Origin: Lysobacter prati
Lineage (GTDB): Bacteria > Pseudomonadota > Gammaproteobacteria > Xanthomonadales > Xanthomonadaceae
Direction of reading: 5' to 3'
Assembly (NCBI RefSeq): GCF_009765215.1
Contig: NZ_VLNV01000005.1
Coordinates: 1-64,000, forward strand
DNA length: 64,000 bases
In this document: positions 45,633 to 53,413 of the stretch, in pieces
Numbering within the stretch: position 1 is the first letter of the stretch
Layout: every line of letters begins with the position of its first letter
Position numbers and translations under genes: made by a program
Notes under the pieces: generated by a model
Seen by the model: only the letters and a program-made list of their open reading frames with translations
Database searches by the model: none
What the model was told of the DNA's origin: nothing

Positions 45633-46646
45633 TCAGGGCGAATGCAGCAGCTCCGCCGCGTGCGCCGCCGCACCGAGCAGCCCGGAACTGGGATGCACGA
45701 TGGCCAGCGAGGGGACATCGGCCAGCGCCGACGAGAAGCGGCCCTTGCTTTCAAACCGTTCGCGGAACGAAGACACCTGCAGCGCAGGCAGCAGTTTCGG
45801 CACCAGTCCGCCCGCGAGGAAAACGCCATCCCACGCGCCATGCGTGAGCACGAGGTCGCCGGCCATCGAGCCGAATGCGGCGCAGAACACTTCGATCGCC
45901 CGATGGCAACTGGCATCGCCTGCCGCTGCCCTTGCGGTGATCGCAGACGGCTCCAGTGTCAGTTGCGGCAGGCCCTGGATCTCGCAGACAGCATCGTGCA
46001 GATTCACCAGGCCGGGACCCGATACCAGTCGCTCGCACGAGACGCGACCGAACCGGGCAATGAGACATTCCAGCAGACGCAGGTCCTCGACCGTCACCGG
46101 CGCGAATCCGGCGTGTCCTCCTTCGGTCTCCAGCGGATAGCACCTGCCGTTGCGCACCAGCAGCCCGCCCACGCCCAGTCCGGTACCGGGACCGATCACG
46201 GCATACGTGCGCGGCACGCGCGCATCGAACGGGCGCCAGGCCTGCGGCCCGATCGCGACGACGTCGTCGCGCTGCAGGCAGGTGATCGCCATCGCCTGGG
46301 CGGCGAAGTCATTGATCAGCGCGACATGGCCGATGCCGAGTGCGCGCTCTGTCTGCTCACGCGAGATCACCCAGGGATGGTTGGTGATGCGGACTTCGTC
46401 ATCAACGATGCGCCCCGCCACGGCGAAGACTGCCGTATCGACATGCTCGCCCTGCATCTCCAGGTAACGGGCGGCCGCCTCGCTGAGCGAAGCGAACCCG
46501 GCCACCGGGAATTCGCGCACGCTGCCCGCGACGAGCATGCCGCGGCTGCCGGCTTCCGCCAGGCCGAAGCGCGCGTTGGTGCCGCCGATGTCGCTGACCA
46601 GCACGCGCGTCCCTGCCCGTCTTGCCAACGCCACGGCGTTGTTCAT
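45633..46646 (-). CDS. glk: glucokinase
   Basis: A 337-residue bacterial glucokinase of the Glk (not ROK) type, phosphorylating glucose with ATP. It shows VSDIGGTNARFGLAEAG (phosphate-binding), the substrate region VALINDFAAQAMAI, VIGPGTGLGVGGL and ETEGGHAGFAP. Its ATG overlaps the stop of the GH5 gene as ATGA, so the enzyme is made together with the glucanase. This points to glucose as the sugar released by the second locus. Confidence 0.93.
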   Translation of the reverse strand: MNNAVALARRAGTRVLVSDIGGTNARFGLAEAGSRGMLVAGSVREFPVAGFASLSEAAARYLEMQGEHVDTAVFAVAGRIVDDEVRITNHPWVISREQTERALGIGHVALINDFAAQAMAITCLQRDDVVAIGPQAWRPFDARVPRTYAVIGPGTGLGVGGLLVRNGRCYPLETEGGHAGFAPVTVEDLRLLECLIARFGRVSCERLVSGPGLVNLHDAVCEIQGLPQLTLEPSAITARAAAGDASCHRAIEVFCAAFGSMAGDLVLTHGAWDGVFLAGGLVPKLLPALQVSSFRERFESKGRFSSALADVPSLAIVHPSSGLLGAAAHAAELLHSP

Positions 46647-48424
46647 CTGCGCTCCGATGCCGCGGTCAGCGGCGTGAACTGGACGGACTGCAGGTCGGTG
46701 CCGGCACTGACCGCCTCGACGACGAGCGTGTTGCGCCCTTCGAGCAGCGCCACCTCATGCGGTCGTCCGGTCGTGGCCTTCCCGACCACGACACCATTGA
46801 GCGTGACACGGGTCTCGCCGCGGCTGCCCTGCAGTTGCAACTGATAACGGCCGGCATTGGCGACCGTGAAGGTGTACTTCAGCCACTCACCCGGCTGCAT
46901 GTCGTCAACGTGCAAGCCGTTTGCGCCGTCTGCCAGGTCGACGCCGTCGTTGCGGTAGGTCTTCGACGGGTTCCAGCCGGTGTCCGGCTTTCCGCTCTCG
47001 TTTGCGGAAGTGAGGTCGTGGTAGGCAATGCCGTTGCGGCCCATGTCGAAATCGACGGCGGCGATCGTGCCGCCGCCTGCGCCGATGCGATGGTCCTTGA
47101 ACGGGACGCTGCGATCGTCGCCCGGTGCTCGAAGCAGTGCATCGACGACATCCGGGTGAAAGGTGTTGTTCTCATAGCGGATGTCGTGCGTGGCCAGCGT
47201 CATCAGCGCCGCTCCCGCCTCGGCCGCTGCCGGCCTGGCACCCTCTCCACGCCAGTACGCCAGCACCTTGGCGTAACCGGGGTTTGGCTGGATCTGCAGC
47301 GGATTGTTGTAGCGGATCTTCTTCATCGGCCAGATCGCCCAGCCTATGCCCTCGGCCTCGACCGTTGCCATGGTGCGGGTGAACCAGTCGTTGGAGTTCT
47401 CGCCGGTCTCGCCCAGCCACAACGGCATGTTCCAGCGTTCGCGCAGTGCCAGTTGATCCTTGAGGGTGTCGCGGCCGGTGCCGTTCCAGTACTTGTGGAA
47501 GCTCACCACCAGGTTGTCGTCCCACGCTCCCTGGTCGAGAACCCCGCGGTAGTTGTTGCCCCAGCAGTTGCCCTCGATCACGACGATGTGGCGGCGGTCG
47601 ACCTCGCGGATCGCCTGCGTGGTCCGCACCAGCAGATCGCGCAGGGGCGCGTTGCCGTTCTCGCTGCAGCCGTGCTTGTCGCCGGCGTCGGCAAAGCCCC
47701 AGTTTGGCTCGTTGATGATGTCGTAGGCGGCGATCGCCGGCTCGTCCTTGTAGCGCTCTGCCAGCTTTCGCCACAACGCGACCATCTTGTTGCGGTTGGC
47801 CTGGTCGTCCCACAGCGACGGCGTCGCCGGATCGCGATCGGCGATGTTGAGGTCGTTGCCCTGTCCGCCCGGCGCCGCGTGCAGGTCCAGCACCAGGTAC
47901 ATGCCATTGGCCTTGACCCACGACAGCAGCTCGTCGGTGCGGCGGAAGCCTTCCTCGCGCCAGGTTTGCTGGCCAAACACGGGCTCTTCCGACACCGGCG
48001 GCGTGTACAGCTCGTAATGCATCGGCAGGCGCACGGAGTTGAAGCCCCATGCCGCCAGCGCATCGATGTCGGCCTTGGTGACGTGGTTGTCGCGCCACGC
48101 CTGGTAGAACGCTTCGGTCTTGTCGGGGCCGATCAGGTCGCTGATGCGGGCGCGGATTGAACGCTGGGTGCCGTTGCCCTGCACCTCCAGCATGTAGCCT
48201 TCCTGCAGCATCCAGCCGCCCAGGCCGATGCCGCGCAGCAGCACCACGTTGCCCTGCTCGTCGACGATCTGCTTGCCCTGCGCGCGAAGGAAGCCGCCGG
48301 CGCTGGCCGTCAGCGGCAGCGCCGCAGCCACCACGCAACACGCAACGAGCGTCGCGGCCACGAAGCGGCCCGCCCCTGTCCTGGCCCGGCAGCGCTTGCC
48401 ACAGGCCTCGCTGGTCGCGCGCAT
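46643..48424 (-). CDS. GH5 beta-glucanase with C-terminal carbohydrate-binding module
   Basis: A 593-residue secreted enzyme with a long signal peptide (cleavage near ASA-GG, residue 42). In the family 5 catalytic domain (about 45-390) the acid/base is Glu239 in YDIINEPNWG and the nucleophile Glu339 in PLWLGETGENS. Residues 455-585 form a CBM6/35-like beta-sandwich (YHDLTSANESG, then VDDMQPGEWLKYTFTVANAG). GH5 covers cellulases, beta-1,3-glucanases and mannanases. The adjacent glucokinase argues for a glucan, but the exact linkage is open. It follows the first halogenase gene by 10 bp. Confidence 0.88.
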   Translation of the reverse strand: MRATSEACGKRCRARTGAGRFVAATLVACCVVAAALPLTASAGGFLRAQGKQIVDEQGNVVLLRGIGLGGWMLQEGYMLEVQGNGTQRSIRARISDLIGPDKTEAFYQAWRDNHVTKADIDALAAWGFNSVRLPMHYELYTPPVSEEPVFGQQTWREEGFRRTDELLSWVKANGMYLVLDLHAAPGGQGNDLNIADRDPATPSLWDDQANRNKMVALWRKLAERYKDEPAIAAYDIINEPNWGFADAGDKHGCSENGNAPLRDLLVRTTQAIREVDRRHIVVIEGNCWGNNYRGVLDQGAWDDNLVVSFHKYWNGTGRDTLKDQLALRERWNMPLWLGETGENSNDWFTRTMATVEAEGIGWAIWPMKKIRYNNPLQIQPNPGYAKVLAYWRGEGARPAAAEAGAALMTLATHDIRYENNTFHPDVVDALLRAPGDDRSVPFKDHRIGAGGGTIAAVDFDMGRNGIAYHDLTSANESGKPDTGWNPSKTYRNDGVDLADGANGLHVDDMQPGEWLKYTFTVANAGRYQLQLQGSRGETRVTLNGVVVGKATTGRPHEVALLEGRNTLVVEAVSAGTDLQSVQFTPLTAASERR

Positions 48425-48434
48425 GTGCGCTGGC

Positions 48435-49964
48435 TCAGGTCGCGCCGACCGGCGCCGGCTCGCGCGGGCCCGGGCAGTACTGGTCGATGTAGGCCTGGTG
48501 CTGCGGCAGCGCCTTGACGGTACTGTCGACGTTGCGCCGGATGTCGTCGAGGAAGCGCTTCAGGTCCGGCTCGCTCATGACGTCGGCCGTCGGGTGGTAC
48601 TGCTTCGGCATGACGCCCTGCCCCATCATCACCTGGATCCAAGAGTTCTCGGCGAACAGCTCCTCGGCCTGGCGGAACACCTTGCCGGTCTCGCGGAACA
48701 GGTCGATGCGATGCTTCAGCGTCGCCGGAATCTCCATGTCCTGGATGTCGCGCCAGTACTGCGAGTCGCGGCGGTTGGTCAGGTGGTAGTGCATCACGAC
48801 GAAGTCGCGCACGTGCGCCAGCTCGGAATCGAGCGTGGCGTTGTACTGGTCGATGTCGGGCTGGTTGACCACCTGCGGGAACATCCGCAGCAAGTGGACG
48901 ATGCCGCGCTGGATCAGGTGGATGGTGGTCGACTCCAGCGGCTCGATGAAGCTGCCGGCCAGGCCGAGCGCGATGCAGTTCTTCTCCCAGCTGCGGTGGC
49001 GCTGGCCGGGCTTGAAGCGGACCGGCCACGGTTCCTTGATGATCTCGCCCTCCACGCTCGACAGAAACTCGTGCTTGGCCTCGTCGTCGCTCATGTGCTT
49101 GCTGGAATAGACGATGCCGTTGCCGACGCGGTGCTGCAGCGGGATGCGCCACTGCCAGCCGGACTTGCCGGCAATGGCGCGCGTATAGGGCACCGCGTCA
49201 CGCACGGCCAGGGTCTGCGTGGCCAGGGCGCTGTCGTTGAACAGCCAGTGCGACCAGTCCTCGAAGCCGACACCGAGCGTCTTGCCGATCAGCAGCGCGC
49301 GGAAGCCGGTGCAGTCGATGAACAGATCGCCCTCGACGGTCGAGCCGTCGGCAAGCTTGAGCGCGGTGATGAAGCCCGAATCCGCGTCGGTCTCGATCTC
49401 GACGATCTTGCCCTCGATTCGGCGCGCGCCGTGGCCCTGGCTCAGGGTGCGCAGGAAGCGCGCGTACAGGCTCGCATCCATGTGGTAGGCGTAGTTGATG
49501 CCGCCGCGCGGCAGGTGCGCGAACTTGTCCTCGAGCGCAGCCTTGAGCTCGACGCAGTAGTCCTCGTAGCCGCTGGCGATGCCGAGCTTCTGCCCGCGCA
49601 TCCAGAAGTGCTGGAAGCCGGCGGACCAGTGGTCCTTGCCGCTGATGCCGAAGGAGTGGATGTAGCGATGGCCTTCGTCGAGCCAGTTCTCGAACGAGAT
49701 GCCGAGCTTGATCGTGCCCTTCACCGCCGACATGTACTCCTGCTCCTTGATGTCGAGCAGGCGGTGGAAGGTCACCAGGGTCGGGATGGTGGCCTCGCCG
49801 ACGCCGACCGTGCCGACCTCCTCCGACTCGATCAGGGTGATGTCGAGCACCTTGCCCAGCGTTCGCGACAACGCCGCGGCCGCCATCCAGCCGGCGGTAC
49901 CGCCACCGGCGATGACCACGCGGCGGATCGGCTTGTTTCGGAGGTCGGGGCTGTCGGTCGTCAT
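48435..49964 (-). CDS. flavin-dependent tryptophan halogenase family protein (1)
   Basis: A 509-residue halogenase-fold flavoprotein. FAD-binding GxGxxG-type motif: IAGGGTAGWMAAA at residues 19-30. The signature WxWxIP is intact as WQWRIP (270-275), and a lysine (Lys86 in TIKLGISFENW) aligns with the lysine that relays hypohalous acid in PrnA. IEPLESTTIHL carries the acidic partner region. Related Xanthomonas campestris enzymes brominate indoles in vitro. The true substrate is unknown, and in this operon a free-tryptophan product seems unlikely. The ATG at 49964 is 10 bp after the cupin gene. Confidence 0.88.
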   Translation of the reverse strand: MTTDSPDLRNKPIRRVVIAGGGTAGWMAAAALSRTLGKVLDITLIESEEVGTVGVGEATIPTLVTFHRLLDIKEQEYMSAVKGTIKLGISFENWLDEGHRYIHSFGISGKDHWSAGFQHFWMRGQKLGIASGYEDYCVELKAALEDKFAHLPRGGINYAYHMDASLYARFLRTLSQGHGARRIEGKIVEIETDADSGFITALKLADGSTVEGDLFIDCTGFRALLIGKTLGVGFEDWSHWLFNDSALATQTLAVRDAVPYTRAIAGKSGWQWRIPLQHRVGNGIVYSSKHMSDDEAKHEFLSSVEGEIIKEPWPVRFKPGQRHRSWEKNCIALGLAGSFIEPLESTTIHLIQRGIVHLLRMFPQVVNQPDIDQYNATLDSELAHVRDFVVMHYHLTNRRDSQYWRDIQDMEIPATLKHRIDLFRETGKVFRQAEELFAENSWIQVMMGQGVMPKQYHPTADVMSEPDLKRFLDDIRRNVDSTVKALPQHQAYIDQYCPGPREPAPVGAT

Positions 49965-49974
49965 GCAGTGTTCC

Positions 49975-50994
49975 TCAACGGTTGAGTCGTTGCAGCAGGC
50001 GCGCGCGCAGGGTGCGCGCCTGGCTTTCATCAAGGGGAGAGAGCACGCGGCGCGCACTCTCGGGTATATGGTCAGCCGTCGCCTCGCCGGGCTGGAACAC
50101 GTAGTGCCGGAACACGTCTTCCCAGTTGGCGCGCTGATTCGGCGGCAGGTCGCGCACGGTCATGATCGCCAGCATCAGCGCGTTCATCGGCGTGTCCATC
50201 CATGACGGCGTCTGCCGCCACCAGTAGTTGACCAGCACGTTGAAGTCTTCCAGCGCTTCCATGTGGTGCCACCACAGACTCGGGATCAACACCGCGTCGC
50301 CGGGCTCGAGCACCGCCGTCAGCGCATGCGCCTGGGCTTCGCGGAAGCGTGGGAACCGCTCGTAATCCGGCGCGGCGAAATCGACCAGGCTGATCGGCTG
50401 ACCAGCGGGGGTGTGATCCAGCGGACCGATGTAGAGGTTGGGCAGCTGGTCCGGCGGGAACAGCGTCACCCGGCGTCGGCCGGCGACCACGCAGGCGAGG
50501 TTGTCGGGCACGTCCTGGTGCGCGGCGATGCGGGTGCGGTTGCCGATCCAGATGCTGGCCAGCGGCTCGGCATCGGGGATCGTCAGGTCGTTCTGTTCGC
50601 GGAAACCCGGCAGCCAGGTATCGATGGTGGTCGAGCCGACGTAGATGGCCGGCGACCTGTCCTCGCTCGCGTACTTGAGCAGCGTCTTCAGCGCGACGCC
50701 GAGCGACACGTGCTCCTGGCGGAAGTTGAAGCCGCTCAGGTCGTCGTTGTAGAAGAAACGCCCGCCGATCTCAGGCGGTCCGACCGTGGCGACCACCGGC
50801 GGCGCGCCGGCGCGCTCGAAGCCGCGCAGGTAGGCCACCGATTCCTCGGCCGGGCCGCGGCTCGCCTGCACCATCGGCCAGTTGGCCACCAGCCCGCGCA
50901 GCACCACCGGCTTGCCCGATTGCAGCACCTCGGTCGGGATCGCGCGCGGATCGACGTCCGCGAGCTCGCCGATGGGGCTAGTGCCCGGCAGCAT
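49975..50994 (-). CDS. cupin_8/JmjC-like Fe(II) 2-oxoglutarate oxygenase
   Basis: A 339-residue protein with the cupin-like fold of JmjC hydroxylases. It has a probable iron facial triad: His159 and Asp161 in AAHQDVPDN and His243 or His244 in PSLWWHHME. The preceding RVTLFPPDQLPNLYIGP matches FIH/JMJD5-like proteins, which hydroxylate side chains of other proteins. It overlaps the SapC gene by 17 bp and sits between two halogenase genes, in the arrangement seen near TonB receptors of Xanthomonadales and Caulobacterales. The substrate is not known; a protein or peptide is a reasonable guess. Confidence 0.85.
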   Translation of the reverse strand: MLPGTSPIGELADVDPRAIPTEVLQSGKPVVLRGLVANWPMVQASRGPAEESVAYLRGFERAGAPPVVATVGPPEIGGRFFYNDDLSGFNFRQEHVSLGVALKTLLKYASEDRSPAIYVGSTTIDTWLPGFREQNDLTIPDAEPLASIWIGNRTRIAAHQDVPDNLACVVAGRRRVTLFPPDQLPNLYIGPLDHTPAGQPISLVDFAAPDYERFPRFREAQAHALTAVLEPGDAVLIPSLWWHHMEALEDFNVLVNYWWRQTPSWMDTPMNALMLAIMTVRDLPPNQRANWEDVFRHYVFQPGEATADHIPESARRVLSPLDESQARTLRARLLQRLNR

Positions 50995-51685
50995 GCCGGC
51001 GGTTCATCCGCGCGATGAGGTCGCGGAATCGCGAAACCGACGCGACCACCATGTACACCGGCTCCAGGTGGCCGGCGCGGTGCAGCTCGTCGAGGGCAGC
51101 GGCATCGAGGGCGCGCAGTCGCTCCTCGTTGATGGTGTAGAAGCCGACCAGGCGATTGAGCGAGCCGTCGTCGAGCTCGACATCGAGCGTGAACGACTCG
51201 ATCAGGTTGTGGCGCAGCATCGCCTCCATGAAGGCCGGCGTGCCGCCGAGGCCATCGTGCAGCGTCATCAGCACCGAGGTGATGCGGTCGAGGTAGTCGG
51301 TGGTACCGCCCTGGTCGCGGAACAGCATCTCACCGCGATCGCTGCCGACGCGAGGATGGTCGAGGTCGATGTGCACCATCAGCTGCTCGCCGTCGCGGCC
51401 GATCAGGAACGGCTGCCGCTCGATCGCCAGCGGCACGTAGGTCGCGTCCCAGCGTCCGCCGTCGAGGAACAGGTTGCTGCCCTGCTTGAAGCCGAACATC
51501 GCAACCGGCTGCAGTTCGCCTTGGGCGTCCTTGTGGAACACGATCGGGTAATGCGCCTGGACGCTGCGGAACTCCGCCGGAAAGGTGACCGTGAACATGA
51601 CATCGTCGCCCAGCGCGGCGTCGCGGCCGGTGTCGATGCGCAGGCCCTTGTGGTCGATGTTGTTGAGCAGTACGTGGTTCGGCAT
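50978..51685 (-). CDS. SapC family protein
   Basis: A 235-residue protein of the SapC family (PF07277), named after a Campylobacter S-layer gene. It has no signal peptide or clear membrane helix. Typical parts are VMFTVTFPAEFRSVQAHYPIVF, FGFKQGSNLFLDGGRWDATYVPLAIERQPF and the C-terminal FYTINEERLRALDAAALDELH. In Proteobacteria the family almost always accompanies TonB receptors and halogenases; its function there is unproven. It could bind or present a substrate to its neighbours. It starts 49 bp after halogenase 2. Confidence 0.85.
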   Translation of the reverse strand: MPNHVLLNNIDHKGLRIDTGRDAALGDDVMFTVTFPAEFRSVQAHYPIVFHKDAQGELQPVAMFGFKQGSNLFLDGGRWDATYVPLAIERQPFLIGRDGEQLMVHIDLDHPRVGSDRGEMLFRDQGGTTDYLDRITSVLMTLHDGLGGTPAFMEAMLRHNLIESFTLDVELDDGSLNRLVGFYTINEERLRALDAAALDELHRAGHLEPVYMVVASVSRFRDLIARMNRRHAAGH

Positions 51686-51734
51686 GGCCCTGGTGTGTCC
51701 TGGCTGACGCGTGAGTTCCTATCCTATGCCGCCG

Positions 51735-53336
51735 TCATATCTTCGACATCCCCCGCGTCATCACGTGGTCGAGCATTTCCCGATGCCCCGGCAGCGCGGC
51801 GAGCATCTTGCGGGTCAGCTCGGCCGCCTCGCAGAAGTAGCCCTCGGCCTGCGTGACGTCGTCCATCCGCCTCGTGGTCGGACGCGGGTCGGGATGGAAG
51901 CCCATGCCATAGAGGATGTACTGGTAGCTGGCCGAGGGGAACACCTCCTCGATCCTGTACAGGTCATGGCGCGACGGCGGCTGGTGGCGCCACAGCTGCA
52001 GCAGTTCCTGCAGGCGTGCAGGGATCGACTCGGGCCGGCAGTTGTCGCGCCAGTAATCGCTGTCGGTACGCCCGGTCAGCACGTAATGCAGCTTGAGGAA
52101 GTCGACCACCCGTTCCCAGCGATACTGGAACGAGTCGTTGTAGCGCGCAGCGACGATGTCCATGTCGCTGCGCGTGGCTGGCAACTGGTCGCTGAGCATG
52201 CCGGCCGCCAGCTCCACCAGCACCAGCGAGGAGGCCTCCAGCGGCTCCATGAATCCACTCGACAGGCCGATGGCGACGCAGTTGCGGTGCCATGACTTGG
52301 GCCGGTAGCCGGGGCGGATGGTGATCTTCGGCAGTGTGTAGATGTCCTGCTCGCGCCCGCCCGTAGCTTTGACGTACTTCAGCAGTTCGTCGGCGGCCGC
52401 GTCGTCGCTGATGTGCGTGCTCGAGTAGACGTGGCCGACGCCGCGACGCGTCTGCAGGCCGATATCCCAGACCCATCCGCTGCTCTGCGCGGTGGAAATG
52501 GTCTGGCAGGCAATCTCCTGGCGCGGGTCCGCGTACGGCACCTGCAGCGCGATCGCGCGGTCGTTGAACAGCACGTGCTTCTGCGACTGGATCTCGATGC
52601 CGTAGTGCTGGCCGATCAACAGCGCGCGCATGCCCGTGCAGTCGATGAACAGGTCGCCCTCGATCGCGCCGTGGTCTCGCGTCTGCAGCGAGGCGATGTC
52701 GCCGTTGTCGTGGGCATTGACGCCGGTCATGTGGTCGCTGACATGGCGCACGCCGAGGCGCTCTACGCAGTGCTTGCGCATGAACACGCCGAGCTTGCCG
52801 GCATCGAGGTGGTAGGCGTAGTTGGCCACCGCCGCCCATTCCGGCGTGGAGAACTGCTTGGGCGCCTTGCCGGCCTCGCAAAGGTGCGGCTGGAAGCTGA
52901 CCAGGTTGCCGAACGGCACCTGCGAATGCTTTGACCACCCGGCGACGACATTGGTCTCAAGGTAGCCCTGCGGCAGCACGAACGGATGGTAGTAGTAGTC
53001 GTCGTCGCGATCGACGCGCCAGCGGGCGAACTTCGAGCCCTGCTTGAAGGCGCCATCGCACTCGCGGATGAAATCCGTCTCGGCCACCCCGGTCCTGCGC
53101 AAGGTGTCGCGCATGGTCGGCCAGGTGCCTTCGCCGACGCCGATGGTGGCGACGTCGGGAGATTCGATGAGGGTTACTTTGAGGCCACCGCCGCTGGCTG
53201 CCTGGTGGTCGGCGGCGAGTACCGCTGCCGTCAACCAGCCCGCCGAGCCGCCGCCAAGGATCACAACGTGCTTTACATCCTGACTGGAATCCGCTTGCCT
53301 CAAATCAGCCTTGCTCAAAACGTCCCCCCTGGCCAC
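51735..53336 (-). CDS. flavin-dependent tryptophan halogenase family protein (2)
   Basis: A 533-residue second halogenase-like protein, divergent from the first. The FAD motif ILGGGSAGWLTAA is at residues 26-38 and the catalytic-type lysine is Lys98 in GAFKQGSKFARW. The WxWxIP signature is degenerate: SGWVWDIGLQ near residue 290 keeps both tryptophans but lacks the IP. MEPLEASSLVLVE is conserved. The change may alter substrate or lose halogenation in favour of another flavin reaction. It follows the TonB receptor after 77 bp, which contain a strong hairpin. Confidence 0.86.
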   Translation of the reverse strand: MARGDVLSKADLRQADSSQDVKHVVILGGGSAGWLTAAVLAADHQAASGGGLKVTLIESPDVATIGVGEGTWPTMRDTLRRTGVAETDFIRECDGAFKQGSKFARWRVDRDDDYYYHPFVLPQGYLETNVVAGWSKHSQVPFGNLVSFQPHLCEAGKAPKQFSTPEWAAVANYAYHLDAGKLGVFMRKHCVERLGVRHVSDHMTGVNAHDNGDIASLQTRDHGAIEGDLFIDCTGMRALLIGQHYGIEIQSQKHVLFNDRAIALQVPYADPRQEIACQTISTAQSSGWVWDIGLQTRRGVGHVYSSTHISDDAAADELLKYVKATGGREQDIYTLPKITIRPGYRPKSWHRNCVAIGLSSGFMEPLEASSLVLVELAAGMLSDQLPATRSDMDIVAARYNDSFQYRWERVVDFLKLHYVLTGRTDSDYWRDNCRPESIPARLQELLQLWRHQPPSRHDLYRIEEVFPSASYQYILYGMGFHPDPRPTTRRMDDVTQAEGYFCEAAELTRKMLAALPGHREMLDHVMTRGMSKI

Positions 53337-53369
53337 GCCAGCGCGCGTGGCTTGCTCCTCGGACAGCGA

Positions 53370-53397
53370 ACGGGAGCCGCCGGCGTACCGGCGACTC
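53370..53397. terminator. strong hairpin between TonB receptor 2 and halogenase 2
   Basis: GGGAG-C-CGCCGG / CCGGCG-A-CTCCC with a 4-base loop and one mismatch. It lies 16 bp after the receptor stop in a 77-bp gap. It lacks a T tract, so partial termination or 3'-end protection is likely. Confidence 0.6.
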
Positions 53398-53413
53398 CCG
53401 TGACTTGCATGTA

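Noticed and set aside
53370-53397. Operator for a LacI regulator
   Set aside because: The stem has a 4-base loop and no central CG with LacI half-sites; its position right after a stop codon fits a hairpin in mRNA.
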